Below the pieces are notes generated by a model. The model was given only the letters and a program-made list of their open reading frames with translations. It was not told the DNA's origin and searched no databases. Shown here piece by piece: positions 43,368 through 52,284 of a stretch of DNA of 64,000 bases (position 1 is its first letter; every line of letters starts with the position of its first letter). Origin of the DNA: Limibacter armeniacum (GTDB taxonomy: Bacteria > Bacteroidota > Bacteroidia > Cytophagales > Flammeovirgaceae); NCBI RefSeq assembly GCF_036880985.1, contig NZ_JBAJNO010000008.1:1426001-1490000 (forward strand), written 5' to 3'. The position numbers and the translations under genes were made by a program.

Positions 43368-44237
43368 ATGAGAAAGTACACAACTTATTTTCTTGCACTT
43401 ATCTTTGCTGGATTGATGACAGCTTGTACAGAGGATGAAGTATTGCCTGAGTCTGAGACTATCAATATTTCAGTGACTTCAAGAAACCCTGAGTTAGGTA
43501 AGGAAGTTAAGGCTGGTCAAGAGATCTCGATCATCCTGAATGTAACCAACGAAGACAAAGTTAAAGACTTTATCATTTCTGGTTCTGGAATCGAAGAGAC
43601 TGAAATTGCAGTTTCTGGTCTATCGTCAATTTTCCAAGGTAAAGGCCTTAGAAAAGATGACGAATTGGATAAAATCGATGGCGCAAGAAATTTCAACTAT
43701 ACTTTCAGACAGTTGATTACAGATGATATGGTAGAAAACGGTGACATCACATTTAACTTTACAGCAAAGGACGGTGTTGGTGAAAAAACTTTATCAGTAG
43801 AGTTCACTACTTCAACTGAAGAAATTGTAATTGATGAAAAAGAATTGGTAGTTAGTGATGCAGGTGAATTTGCACTTGCAAACAAAGAAGAGATTCCTAC
43901 TTTGGGTCTGAGATTCGCTAAAGTAGTACTTGGAGGTAACGGAGCATACTTTGAAGGTGTATTTGAAGGTACTGAAGCAAACGAATTTGTAGCAGTTACT
44001 GCTGCTGATTACATCGGTGATGACGGTGAAGGTAACCCAACAAATATTGCTGATTTGGCTACAGCTGAAGCTGGTGATAAAGCGACATCATTCAAAGTGA
44101 AAGGTGACAACGCATTCGAAGAAGTAACTTACTTGACTAAATTGTCTAGTGGTAAGTATATTGTTTTGAACTTCCATGACTATGCTTCAGGTGGAAACGC
44201 TGATGGTTTCTATGTATCTTATGCTATGGTACAGTAA
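43368..44237 (+). CDS. Putative surface lipoprotein, copy 1
   Basis: 289 residues. The leader RKYTTYFLALIFAGLMTAC is a lipoprotein signal, with lipobox LMTAC (Cys20). TEDE follows the cysteine, the acidic pattern that marks surface-exported lipoproteins in Bacteroidota. The mature part is beta-rich with repeated Asp/Glu (FIISGSGIEETEIAVSG, FNFTAKDGVGEKTLSVEFTT). The C-terminal half (AGDKATSFKVKGDNAFEEVT, LSSGKYIVLNFHDY) matches the plan of the paralog at 45248. The family is not recognised. A terminator follows, then a small barrel protein. Confidence 0.8.
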   Translation: MRKYTTYFLALIFAGLMTACTEDEVLPESETINISVTSRNPELGKEVKAGQEISIILNVTNEDKVKDFIISGSGIEETEIAVSGLSSIFQGKGLRKDDELDKIDGARNFNYTFRQLITDDMVENGDITFNFTAKDGVGEKTLSVEFTTSTEEIVIDEKELVVSDAGEFALANKEEIPTLGLRFAKVVLGGNGAYFEGVFEGTEANEFVAVTAADYIGDDGEGNPTNIADLATAEAGDKATSFKVKGDNAFEEVTYLTKLSSGKYIVLNFHDYASGGNADGFYVSYAMVQ

Positions 44238-44271
44238 TTATTAGATAGACTAGTAATTATTCAATAATATT

Positions 44272-44308
44272 AATCCCGACTGAATATGCTTTTCAGTCGG
44301 GATGTTTT
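44272..44308 (+). terminator. Terminator between lipoprotein 1 and the barrel gene
   Basis: ATCCCGACTGAA/TTCAGTCGGGAT stem with a 7-nt loop and a T-run. It overlaps an alternative start for the next gene, which supports the ATG at 44323. Confidence 0.85.
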
Positions 44309-44322
44309 TGTTAAAAGGAAGT

Positions 44323-44922
44323 ATGAAAAGGTCTGTAATACTGTTAGTTTTTTTGTTGACAACCATAGCTTCATATGCACAGAAGTGGCATGGAGAGGTG
44401 GAGGTCAGCGGTAATATGTCAACTTACCATGGGAACTTTGAAACTGATCCTAAGTTAGGGTATAGGGGAAGCGTAAAGCTTTTTAGAGAGTTGACCCCAA
44501 AGCTTAAGTTAGGAGCTGGTTTATCTTGGGCAGAGTTAAATGCAGAAGGAGAGGTGTCTTTTGGATTTATGCAGGCGGAGATGGACTATAATAGAAGAGA
44601 AATAGGTGTTCCGATAACAGTCCGTTTGGAACCGTTTAAGAAACCATTTTTTGTGGAGCTGGAAGCTGAAGCAGTTTATACGCAATCAATGACAATTGAA
44701 GGGTATGATAAGAATTCAGGAGAGCCATTTCCGATTGAAATCGAAGATGGTACTGTAAAGGAGTGGATTGGGAAGACATCCGTTGGAGTAGGGTACCAGT
44801 TTTACAAATTCTTGGCAGCTAAAGCGAGCGTATTCTCATCTGTTGGAAGTGTGTATAACGCAGGCGGTACAAACTATTGGGGAGGTAGTGTGTCTTTGAT
44901 CTGGTTAGTAGCTAGAAACTAG
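44323..44922 (+). CDS. Small outer membrane beta-barrel protein
   Basis: 199 residues from the ATG at 44323 (a longer frame would begin inside the terminator loop). The signal peptide is MKRSVILLVFLLTTIASYAQ. The mature part is a series of amphipathic strands (KWHGEVEVSGNMSTYHGNFE, KLGYRGSVKLFRELTP, GVGYQFYKFLAAKASVFSSV) ending in GGSVSLIWLVARN, typical of an eight-to-ten-strand barrel. It lies between two paralogous surface lipoproteins, so a shared system is plausible, but each gene seems to have its own transcription stop. The family is not recognised. Confidence 0.7.
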   Translation: MKRSVILLVFLLTTIASYAQKWHGEVEVSGNMSTYHGNFETDPKLGYRGSVKLFRELTPKLKLGAGLSWAELNAEGEVSFGFMQAEMDYNRREIGVPITVRLEPFKKPFFVELEAEAVYTQSMTIEGYDKNSGEPFPIEIEDGTVKEWIGKTSVGVGYQFYKFLAAKASVFSSVGSVYNAGGTNYWGGSVSLIWLVARN

Positions 44923-45247
44923 TATTTTAGATTAAGTGTATCGTTTGTAACATTATTTACAACAAGTTGTCATTAGGTGGCATACTTGTGATAGGATAGC
45001 TGGTTGAGTTTCTCTTTTATCTATGAATTACACTCGTTCAACTTTTGCTATGTCATATGTGTATAGTAAGAAAGCAACTATCTATATGAGATAATAAAGG
45101 AATTCTCCCCTTTTGTATTGATTGATTAACAGCTAATTAACTTTCTTCTTTAATTTACCCACTGTTACAGTCAGTTAACCCAAATATGACTGATAATTAG
45201 CGCATTCACTTGAATCAATCCAATCACTAAAACCAGTTTTCATACCT
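44923..45247. other. Intergenic region, 325 bp
   Basis: AT-rich leader between the barrel gene and lipoprotein 2. No promoter match, repeat or gene was found. Confidence 0.5.
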
Positions 45248-46180
45248 ATGAAAAAGTTTGCATTTTATTTTCTTGCGATTCTGTTCGCAGGCCTAATGTC
45301 TTCATGTGACGATGATAGCGACCCTTTACCCTCATCCAACACTTTATCACTGACTACAGATGCAACACCAGCCAACAATACGGAAGTCTCACCGGGAGAT
45401 AATATCAGTATTGATATCGAAATGTCCAGCTCTGACAGGAATTTGGAGGAATTTACAATCTCAAGAGTGATAGATGGAACATCAGTTGAAATAAAGATGT
45501 ACCCAGATATTACTGACACATCAGGGTCTGATGATGAGTTGGAAGATTTACGAGACGGGGACGAGTATGAATTTATCAATAACCGTCAGGTGACTTATAC
45601 TTTTAATGAAGTAATCGGAAATGAAACCTTCAGTGAAGCTCAGGCTTCTTCAGATCTTAGAATTGTATATATCTTTACGCTGACTGATGGCGAAGGAAGC
45701 AGAGAAGATAGTGTGGTATATACTGTACCAGAAGTGGTCACAGTAGAGTATGGCTTTGAAGAAAGTACTGATGTGACACTAACTTATACAGGAGCAAGCC
45801 AAAGTGATGGGGCCAACGAAAATTCAGACGCAGGCTTACAATACATTTCTAATCCGACAGCAAATGATGGTAGGTTTGGGACATTTGAAGCGGAGTCGGA
45901 TTTGGTAGAAATAGATGAAGCTACCTATAACAGTATCAGTGGAGCAGATGAAGAAAGCTTCGGGAATGCAGAAACGGCTTATAACGATGGTGATAAAGTA
46001 GCCAGTATCGATATCGCATCTGATGCTAACTTTGTAGCCAGATATATTTTGATTAAAAAGTCTGATGATGAATACAGTGCTGTGAAGTTTATTGATTTAG
46101 TCTTTGCAGCAGGAAATAATGTGGCAACTATTGATTATAAAGTTGTTTCAAGAACAGACGTTGAAGAAACAGCACAATAG
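45248..46180 (+). CDS. Putative surface lipoprotein, copy 2
   Basis: 310 residues with leader KKFAFYFLAILFAGLMSSC (Cys20) and an acidic run DDDSD right after the cysteine, a surface-export signal pattern. The layout mirrors the gene at 43368: a short Pro/Ser linker, a beta domain (SISIDIEMSSSDRN-like), an acidic loop and a C-terminal segment (YNDGDKVASIDIASDANFVA, RYILIKKSDDEYSAVKFIDL) that aligns with copy 1 by eye. They are diverged paralogs. The function is unknown. Strong terminator downstream. Confidence 0.8.
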   Translation: MKKFAFYFLAILFAGLMSSCDDDSDPLPSSNTLSLTTDATPANNTEVSPGDNISIDIEMSSSDRNLEEFTISRVIDGTSVEIKMYPDITDTSGSDDELEDLRDGDEYEFINNRQVTYTFNEVIGNETFSEAQASSDLRIVYIFTLTDGEGSREDSVVYTVPEVVTVEYGFEESTDVTLTYTGASQSDGANENSDAGLQYISNPTANDGRFGTFEAESDLVEIDEATYNSISGADEESFGNAETAYNDGDKVASIDIASDANFVARYILIKKSDDEYSAVKFIDLVFAAGNNVATIDYKVVSRTDVEETAQ

Positions 46181-46208
46181 AAGCAACTGTTGACTTTTAA
46201 AAAATATA

Positions 46209-46249
46209 CCCCACCAATAGTGATTTAATTACTATGGGTGGGGTTTTTT
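46209..46249. terminator. Terminator after lipoprotein 2
   Basis: CCCCACCaATAGT/ACTATgGGTGGGG stem followed by TTTTTT; it may also serve the converging small lipoprotein gene. Confidence 0.85.
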
Positions 46250-46261
46250 AATGTGAAATAT

Positions 46262-46465
46262 TTAGTCTTTTTGGTAAGGTTTCTTTTTAGTTACACGGGG
46301 ACGCTGTTTCTCAAAGTTATCATAGAGGTTACAAGCGTCCGAAAACTGACTGTGCATGGCCTGTTGAATTTGATACCTGTTAGCTACACGTTGGTAGTGA
46401 GGGTTTGCACAGGAAGCTAAGTAAACTAAAGCAGTTGAGGCGAGAATGGTCAAGATTTTTCTCAT
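46262..46465 (-). CDS. Small lipoprotein
   Basis: 67 residues. The leader MRKILTILASTALVYLASC ends in a clear lipobox (YLASC, Cys19), leaving a mature peptide of about 48 residues that is helical at first (YQRVANRYQIQQAMHSQFSD) and basic at the end (KQRPRVTKKKPYQKD-like tail). A second Cys (ACNLYDNF) is present. No family is recognised. A short exported lipoprotein with a polybasic tail could bind nucleic acid, lipid or the cell wall; this is a guess. It is convergent with lipoprotein 2. Confidence 0.65.
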   Translation of the reverse strand: MRKILTILASTALVYLASCANPHYQRVANRYQIQQAMHSQFSDACNLYDNFEKQRPRVTKKKPYQKD

Positions 46466-46552
46466 GATTATTAGAAGGGGTTTATGGAAGTAGCTTGGTT
46501 TTCAATTCATAAACACCACACTTGTATACATCGTTCGCCTGCTTATCTTTTA

Positions 46553-47095
46553 TTATAATATTTCGGGAACTTTTTCTTCTAATAGTCTAATTAGTTTTTC
46601 TAATTGTCTTTTTGCTTTTAGAGGAATTGTTTCATGTTGCTTGTCGAACCACGTATGAACTCCTCCTTTATAGTTCATTTTAAGGTATTCGGAAGTTTTT
46701 TCAAATGGCATAAAGAAGCCTTCAATAGGGGTTTCTGAAGAACCACAGCTGACAATAAACATATCTTTTCCATGAAATTTCTTACCTAAATCTTTTTTGA
46801 GTAACAATAGGTCTGTAAAACGGTCAAAGAAGTTTTTCATCACTCCACTCATGGAATACCAGTATACAGGAGTTGCAAAAATAATCAGTTGATGGTCAAG
46901 CATCTTTTCAGCAATACTGAGAAAATCATCGTGTTGATTATGGAAGTTGTAGTCAAAGAATCCAATATTAGCTTCCAGTAAGTCTATAATTTCAATATTG
47001 AACTTCTCCGAGATATAGGAAGTAATTTTACTGGTGTTACCATCTGACCTAGCACTTCCAAGTATGATGATGGCTTTAGTTTTTGAGTTGTTCAT
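46553..47095 (-). CDS. NADPH-dependent FMN reductase family protein
   Basis: 180 residues with a flavodoxin-like fold. The phosphate loop IILGSARSDGNTSKI (about 10-24) binds FMN, and FATPVYWYSMSGVMKNFFDRFTDLL is the signature of the NADPH_red/flavodoxin_2-type oxidoreductases, where the Pro-Val-Tyr-Trp-x-x-Met segment contacts the flavin. It is cytoplasmic and reduces quinones, flavins or nitro compounds with NAD(P)H. The substrate is unknown. It stands alone on its strand, divergent from hutG about 170 bp away. Confidence 0.9.
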   Translation of the reverse strand: MNNSKTKAIIILGSARSDGNTSKITSYISEKFNIEIIDLLEANIGFFDYNFHNQHDDFLSIAEKMLDHQLIIFATPVYWYSMSGVMKNFFDRFTDLLLLKKDLGKKFHGKDMFIVSCGSSETPIEGFFMPFEKTSEYLKMNYKGGVHTWFDKQHETIPLKAKRQLEKLIRLLEEKVPEIL

Positions 47096-47208
47096 GGTAT
47101 AAGTGTAATCGTGAATTATATAATGAGTAATGGACTTTTAGGATAATTTGTTTGAAAAAAATTTTTTATGGTTATTGGACGGCTATTATTATAGTGCCAT
47201 ACGCATTG

Positions 47209-47216
47209 TATTTTTG
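47209..47216 (+). promoter_or_regulatory. -7 element of hutG
   Basis: TATTTTTG matches TAnnTTTG. It lies 50 bp before the ATG at 47266 and only 11 bp before the GTG at 47227, which argues for the ATG start. The -33 element is not clear. Confidence 0.45.
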
Positions 47217-47265
47217 AGGGAAGAATGTGCTTGATGGGACTTTATTTTCCAATGTGAATCAACTT

Positions 47266-48261
47266 ATGAAAAATAATAACTACCAATCTACAGACCGCAA
47301 ATTTTGGGACGGAAGAATTGACGGTACAAGTCGTGAGGATGCAAGATGGCATCAGGTAATTGAGACAGTTAATTTGCTTGAGGCTGACTTGCCAGTTTTG
47401 AAGGAAGATGAAAAAGGGATTGTTATCATTGGCTTTATGTCTGAGGAAGGTGTCCGCAGAAACAAAGGCAGGCTTGGGGCGATTGATGGCCCTTATGACC
47501 TAAGAAAATCTTGTATGAATCTGCCCGTTCATTTTCCTGAAAATGTAAAGCTGCTGGATGGTGGAAATATTGTTTGTATTGGAGAAGGGTTAGAAGAAGC
47601 TCAGGCAACACTTGGTAAAGCTGTAGCAAAAGTATTGTTGGCAGGGTATAAACCACTTGTATTTGGTGGAGGTCATGAGGTGGCATATGGACATTACCTT
47701 GGACTGAAGCAGTATATTAAGGAGGTACATCCAGGTAAGAAGCTGGGCATCATTAATTTTGATGCACATTTTGACCTAAGAGAGTTAGAAAATGGAAGAG
47801 GTTCTTCAGGAACGCCGTTTCTTCAGATTGCCCGTGATATGCAGAAAGAAGGAGAAGACTTCAGGTATTTGGTGTTAGGCATTCAGAAAAACAGTAATAC
47901 AAAGAAGCTGTTCAATGTTGCTGAAGAGTTGGGTGTGGAGTACGTGGCTGGAAGGAAATTCAATGCAGCAGACCGTACACTTATCTTCCAGAAAATAAGT
48001 GATTTTATTAATAGTGTTGACTTTGTCTATAATACAAACTGTCTGGATGTATTTTCTGCAGCATATGCACCTGGTGTAAGTGCTCCAGCCTATAATGGCA
48101 TAACACCGGATGCTTTGTTTGTAAAGTCGTTCAAGAAAATTCACAAATCAGAGAAAGTAATCTCAACTGATATAGCAGAACTGAACCCAAAATATGATAC
48201 AGACCATAGAACGGCTAAATTGGCAGCTTCAATGGTGTTTGATATTGTAAACAGTCTGTAA
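47266..48261 (+). CDS. hutG: Formimidoylglutamase (arginase/ureohydrolase family)
   Basis: 331 residues from the ATG at 47266. The ureohydrolase manganese motifs are complete: GGGHEVAYGHYLGL (His), INFDAHFDLRE (Asp-x-His-x-Asp) and the late motif STDIAELNPKYDTDHRTAKLAA (Asp and Glu). The early segment DRKFWDGRIDGTSREDARWH is characteristic of HutG, which hydrolyses formimidoylglutamate to glutamate and formamide in histidine breakdown. The third metal ligand region SGTPFLQIA is present. No hutH, hutU or hutI is adjacent, so either the pathway is scattered or this enzyme acts on a related guanidino substrate. Confidence 0.85.
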   Translation: MKNNNYQSTDRKFWDGRIDGTSREDARWHQVIETVNLLEADLPVLKEDEKGIVIIGFMSEEGVRRNKGRLGAIDGPYDLRKSCMNLPVHFPENVKLLDGGNIVCIGEGLEEAQATLGKAVAKVLLAGYKPLVFGGGHEVAYGHYLGLKQYIKEVHPGKKLGIINFDAHFDLRELENGRGSSGTPFLQIARDMQKEGEDFRYLVLGIQKNSNTKKLFNVAEELGVEYVAGRKFNAADRTLIFQKISDFINSVDFVYNTNCLDVFSAAYAPGVSAPAYNGITPDALFVKSFKKIHKSEKVISTDIAELNPKYDTDHRTAKLAASMVFDIVNSL

Positions 48262-48356
48262 TACGTAACCAAGTGATCTGTAAGGTGATGAGATAAGCCT
48301 TCAGGTCAATACCATAGGCTTCAGGTATTACTGAGGCCTTTATTAACTATCATGAT

Positions 48357-49682
48357 ATGGAACTGAACAACAAAAAAGTACTCAATGCCTGGTGTTCTTA
48401 TGACTGGGCAAATTCCGTTTACTCTTTGGTAATTACCTCTACTATCTTTCCCATTTATTACAATGTTTCCACAAGGGAAGCTTTCAATGGTGACAGGGTT
48501 GAATTCTTTGGTTTTTCTATTGAGAACACGGTTTTATTCTCTTATTCAATCGCTTTTTCATTTTTACTTATAGCGAGTTTGTCTCCTCTGCTTTCAGGAA
48601 TGGCTGATACAGGAGGGGTGAAAAAGAGAATGCTTCAGATTTTTGTGTTGATAGGTTCCTTGTCGTGTTTGGGCTTATTCTTTTTTCATGGGGCCAATAT
48701 TGAGTATGGAATAATATTAAGTGTATTGGCGAGTATAGGGTATGCAGGGTCATTGGTGTTTTACAATGCTTATTTACCTGAGATAGCAACTGAAGATAGA
48801 TACGATGTACTGTCTGCCAAGGGCTTTTCAATGGGTTATATAGGAAGTGTGATCCACCTGATTGTTTGCTTTGCCTTTATTGAGTTTCCTGATATTATAG
48901 GCATCGACAAGGATTTGGCAGTCAGACTCTCATTTCTGACTGTAGGTGTCTGGTGGTTAGGATTTGCACAGATCGCTTTATACTACTTACCAAGTGACTC
49001 CAAAGACAAAAAGAGAAGGAACTATAAACTGATCAGTAGAGGGTATGAAGAATTGAGAAAGGTTTTCAGTAGCCTTAAGTACCATAAACCGATCAAGCGT
49101 TTTCTGGTTTCTTTCTTCTTTTACAATATGGGGGTACAGACCGTTATGCTATTAGCGGCTAATTTTGGAGAGAAAGAGCTTCATCTGAGTAGTGTGAAAC
49201 TGATTGTAACAGTGCTTTTGCTTCAGATTGTTGCAATTGCAGGAGCTTACTTCTTTGCTTGGCTATCTAAGAAAATAGGTAATAAAAGCGCTATTGCTAT
49301 CATGATATTCTCTTGGGTACTGATCTGTATTGGAGCCTTTTATACTTACACTGAAATGCAGTTCTATACTTTAGCTGTAGCGGTTGGACTAGTAATGGGA
49401 GGTATTCAGTCACTTTCTAGATCAACCTACTCCAAGCTGATTCCTGATGGTACGATCGATACCACCTCTTATTTTAGTTTCTATGATGTGGCAGATAAGC
49501 TATCAGTGGTAATTGGTACTTTCAGCTTTGGATTGATGGAGTACTTGTATGGAAGTATGCGCTACTCTGCACTATCATTGGGCGTATTTTTCATTATAGG
49601 ATTGATCGCCATATTCCGCTTCAAAATGCCCTTATCAAATAAGTCAGCAGTAGACCAGAAATTGGAAATAACTAAATCATAA
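48357..49682 (+). CDS. MFS transporter, UMF1/Atg22-like family
   Basis: 441 residues and about twelve membrane helices. The start [20 protein letters not shown] is the signature of the UMF1 (vacuole effluxer Atg22-like) family, and [20 protein letters not shown] is the central cytoplasmic loop. The second half holds [18 protein letters not shown], the conserved loop between helices 10 and 11. Eukaryotic homologues export amino acids from the vacuole; the bacterial substrate is unknown. It is 10 bp upstream of ung, so both probably share one transcript. Confidence 0.88.
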   Translation: MELNNKKVLNAWCSYDWANSVYSLVITSTIFPIYYNVSTREAFNGDRVEFFGFSIENTVLFSYSIAFSFLLIASLSPLLSGMADTGGVKKRMLQIFVLIGSLSCLGLFFFHGANIEYGIILSVLASIGYAGSLVFYNAYLPEIATEDRYDVLSAKGFSMGYIGSVIHLIVCFAFIEFPDIIGIDKDLAVRLSFLTVGVWWLGFAQIALYYLPSDSKDKKRRNYKLISRGYEELRKVFSSLKYHKPIKRFLVSFFFYNMGVQTVMLLAANFGEKELHLSSVKLIVTVLLLQIVAIAGAYFFAWLSKKIGNKSAIAIMIFSWVLICIGAFYTYTEMQFYTLAVAVGLVMGGIQSLSRSTYSKLIPDGTIDTTSYFSFYDVADKLSVVIGTFSFGLMEYLYGSMRYSALSLGVFFIIGLIAIFRFKMPLSNKSAVDQKLEITKS

Positions 49683-49692
49683 ACAAAGAAAG

Positions 49693-50355
49693 ATGGACGT
49701 CAAAATAGAAGACTCTTGGAAAGGAAAACTCCAAACTGAATTTGACAAACCTTATTTTCAGCAGCTTACAAACTTTGTAAAGGGAGCGTATACGAATAAT
49801 ACGATTTACCCTCCCGGTAAACTTATTTTTAATGCGTTTGACCGCTGTACCTTTGACAATGTCAAGGTAGTGATACTGGGGCAAGACCCTTATCATGGAC
49901 CAGGTCAGGCCAATGGGTTGTGCTTCTCTGTCAATGATGGGGTGCAGTATCCACCATCGCTTCAAAATATCTTTAAAGAGATCGCACAGGACTTGGGTAA
50001 GCCAATTCCTGATACAGGTAACCTCGAACGTTGGGCAGATCAAGGTGTATTACTTCTGAATGCTACCTTGACTGTGGAAGCTCATAAGGCAGGCTCTCAT
50101 CAAAAAAAGGGATGGGAGGAGTTTACAGATGCTGTGATCAAGAAGGTGTCTGATGAGAAGGAAGGGGTGGTTTTTATTCTTTGGGGTTCTTATGCCCAAA
50201 AGAAAGGTGCCATAATTGATACAAAGAAGCATTTGGTTTTGAAATCGCCACACCCATCACCACTTTCCGCACATAGAGGATTCTTCGGTAACGGACATTT
50301 TTCTAAGGCCAATGAATACCTGCAACAGCAGGGTAAGGAACCAATTGAGTGGTAA
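49693..50355 (+). CDS. ung: Uracil-DNA glycosylase
   Basis: 220 residues, family-1 UDG. The water-activating motif is [20 protein letters not shown], with the catalytic Asp-Pro-Tyr-His. The uracil-stacking phenylalanine is in GLCFSV, the loop [16 protein letters not shown] contacts the base, and the minor-groove intercalation motif [17 protein letters not shown] contains the catalytic His. It removes uracil from DNA to start base-excision repair. It follows the MFS gene by 10 bp and ends at a strong terminator. Length and motifs are normal. Confidence 0.97.
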   Translation: MDVKIEDSWKGKLQTEFDKPYFQQLTNFVKGAYTNNTIYPPGKLIFNAFDRCTFDNVKVVILGQDPYHGPGQANGLCFSVNDGVQYPPSLQNIFKEIAQDLGKPIPDTGNLERWADQGVLLLNATLTVEAHKAGSHQKKGWEEFTDAVIKKVSDEKEGVVFILWGSYAQKKGAIIDTKKHLVLKSPHPSPLSAHRGFFGNGHFSKANEYLQQQGKEPIEW

Positions 50356-50707
50356 AAAATTAGCTTCAGAGCAGTTTCAAAGAGTCCTTGTGTTTATAGT
50401 CACAAGGACTTTTTTTATGCCTTTAGGTAATTATTAGAATAGTACAATAAATGATTTCATAAGGTAGACATTGAACCTTTCATGCAAAACTATCATTTCA
50501 ATTATGATGTCGGTTGGTTAAAAGGTAAAGTGTTTTATTTGGTGAAACTCTGCAACCGATTGCGTTTTATATTGTTATGCTTATAAATGTTGCCTAGACG
50601 TTTTTCTTTCCATTTAATGAGGAAGATCATCTTTCAATCACCATTTTTTAGTAAGATTGTATAAATCGAAGACATTATATAACAATTCACTATTGTTCTA
50701 AACTAGT
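50356..50707. other. Intergenic region, 352 bp
   Basis: The ung terminator is at 50382-50418; the rest is the leader of the sugar transporter gene. No full promoter match was found and no gene. Confidence 0.5.
50382..50418 (+). terminator. Terminator of the MFS-ung unit
   Basis: AGTCCTTGTG/CACAAGGACT stem with an 8-nt loop followed by seven T. Confidence 0.9.
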
Positions 50708-52051
50708 ATGGAAATAACTAAAGTACAAAAGCCAACACTTAGCTTCTGGCAGATCTGGAACCTGAGTTTCGGCTTTTTGGGAGTGCAGTTCGGGTTTGCG
50801 CTTCAGAACGGTAATGTAAGCCGTATTCTGCAAGCATTAGGAGCAGACGTACATCATCTAGGTTTCTTTTGGTTGGCAGCTCCAGTTGCCGGAATCATCA
50901 TTCAGCCTATCGTAGGGGCAGCCAGTGATACCACTTGGACTAAATTGGGTCGAAGAATTCCATTCATCTTGGCAGGAGCTATCTGTGCTACTATAGCAAT
51001 GTTCCTGATGCCCAACTCCGAGATTTTTACAGCCATAATGCCCGCCATGTTCTTTGGCGCACTGATGCTGTTGATTATGGATGCATCCTTTAATATTACC
51101 ATGCAGCCTTTCCGTGCATTGGTAGGGGATATGGTACCGGCATCTCAAAGAAACTTGGGTTATTCTGTACAAAGTTTCCTGATCAATACAGGTGCAGTAG
51201 TAGGGTCATTATTACCTTTTATCTTGACGCAGTTTGGTGTAGCCAATGAGCCTGCAGCAGGTGAAAAGATTCCTGACTCAGTAATTTGGTCATTCTACAT
51301 TGGTGGTTCTGCATTGATTCTGTCAGTTATCTGGACTTCATTTAGAACAAAAGAATATCCACCAGAAGAATACTTTAAATACAATCCGGTAGAGAAAACA
51401 GAGGAACAAAAACAAGAAAAAGAGAGCTTCTTCAAAACGTTGGCTGGTACGCCGAAGACCATGATGCAATTGGCGGTGGTACAGTTTTTCTCTTGGGTGG
51501 CTTTATATATCATGTGGGTGTATACAACTCCTGCTATTGCACAACATATTTGGGGGACAGAACCAGGAGATGCTACTTCAGCAGCCTTTAATGAAGCAGG
51601 TAACTGGACTGGGGTAATTTTCGGTGCATACAGTTTCTTTGCAGCGATTTTCTCTTTAGTAATGCCTAAGTTGGCAGAAATGACTAGCCGTAAGTTTGTA
51701 TACAGTTTGTCATTGGCTTTGGGAGGTTTAGGACTGATCTCCATGATGATCTTTACAGATAAGAATATGCTCTTCCTCTCGATGGCGGGAGTAGGTGTTG
51801 CATGGGCTGCGATTTTGGCTATGCCATATGCAATCCTGTCTGGTGTGTTGCCTTCGGATAAGATGGGTTTATATATGGGTATTTTCAACTTTACCATTGC
51901 AGGTCCTCAAATCATTGCAGGGTTATTTGGTGGTTCGCTGATAGCGCTGTTCGATAATCAGGCAATTCTGCTACTGGCATTCGCTGGTGTATGTATGATA
52001 TTGGGATCTGTGGCTGTCACCTTTGTAAAGGAAGATAAAACAACAGCTTAA
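50708..52051 (+). CDS. MFS sugar transporter, SLC45/GPH-like
   Basis: 447 residues and about twelve membrane helices. The opening KPTLSFWQIWNLSFGFLGVQFGF and the cytoplasmic loop GAASDTTWTKLGRRIPFILAG (the R-x-G-R-R motif of the glycoside-pentoside-hexuronide and SLC45 groups) fit sugar:proton symporters. Bacteroidota homologues often sit with maltose or maltodextrin genes. Here there is no linked glycosidase; a GH13 enzyme lies 46 kb away. The substrate is unproved. It is a single-gene unit ending at 52072. Confidence 0.85.
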   Translation: MEITKVQKPTLSFWQIWNLSFGFLGVQFGFALQNGNVSRILQALGADVHHLGFFWLAAPVAGIIIQPIVGAASDTTWTKLGRRIPFILAGAICATIAMFLMPNSEIFTAIMPAMFFGALMLLIMDASFNITMQPFRALVGDMVPASQRNLGYSVQSFLINTGAVVGSLLPFILTQFGVANEPAAGEKIPDSVIWSFYIGGSALILSVIWTSFRTKEYPPEEYFKYNPVEKTEEQKQEKESFFKTLAGTPKTMMQLAVVQFFSWVALYIMWVYTTPAIAQHIWGTEPGDATSAAFNEAGNWTGVIFGAYSFFAAIFSLVMPKLAEMTSRKFVYSLSLALGGLGLISMMIFTDKNMLFLSMAGVGVAWAAILAMPYAILSGVLPSDKMGLYMGIFNFTIAGPQIIAGLFGGSLIALFDNQAILLLAFAGVCMILGSVAVTFVKEDKTTA

Positions 52052-52071
52052 TTGATCGTAGTTGATATTGT

Positions 52072-52109
52072 AAAGCCCTTCAGTGCAAATAGCGCTGAAG
52101 GGCTTTTTT
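52072..52109 (+). terminator. Terminator of the sugar transporter gene
   Basis: AAAGCCCTTCAG/CTGAAGGGCTTT stem with TGC-aaat-AGC at its top, then a T-run. Confidence 0.9.
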
Positions 52110-52284
52110 ATTGACTGCAAATATCATTTACCTTAAGAAGGCATTAGATTATAGTTAGAAAATCACGAATTCTTTTATATTTATTAAAGACTACTATAAA
52201 ACCTTTACTACTTCAACTCCCCAGAATACTGGATGTCTCTGACCATTCAAAAGACCTTTCACTTACCTGATTATAGTAACCTGA

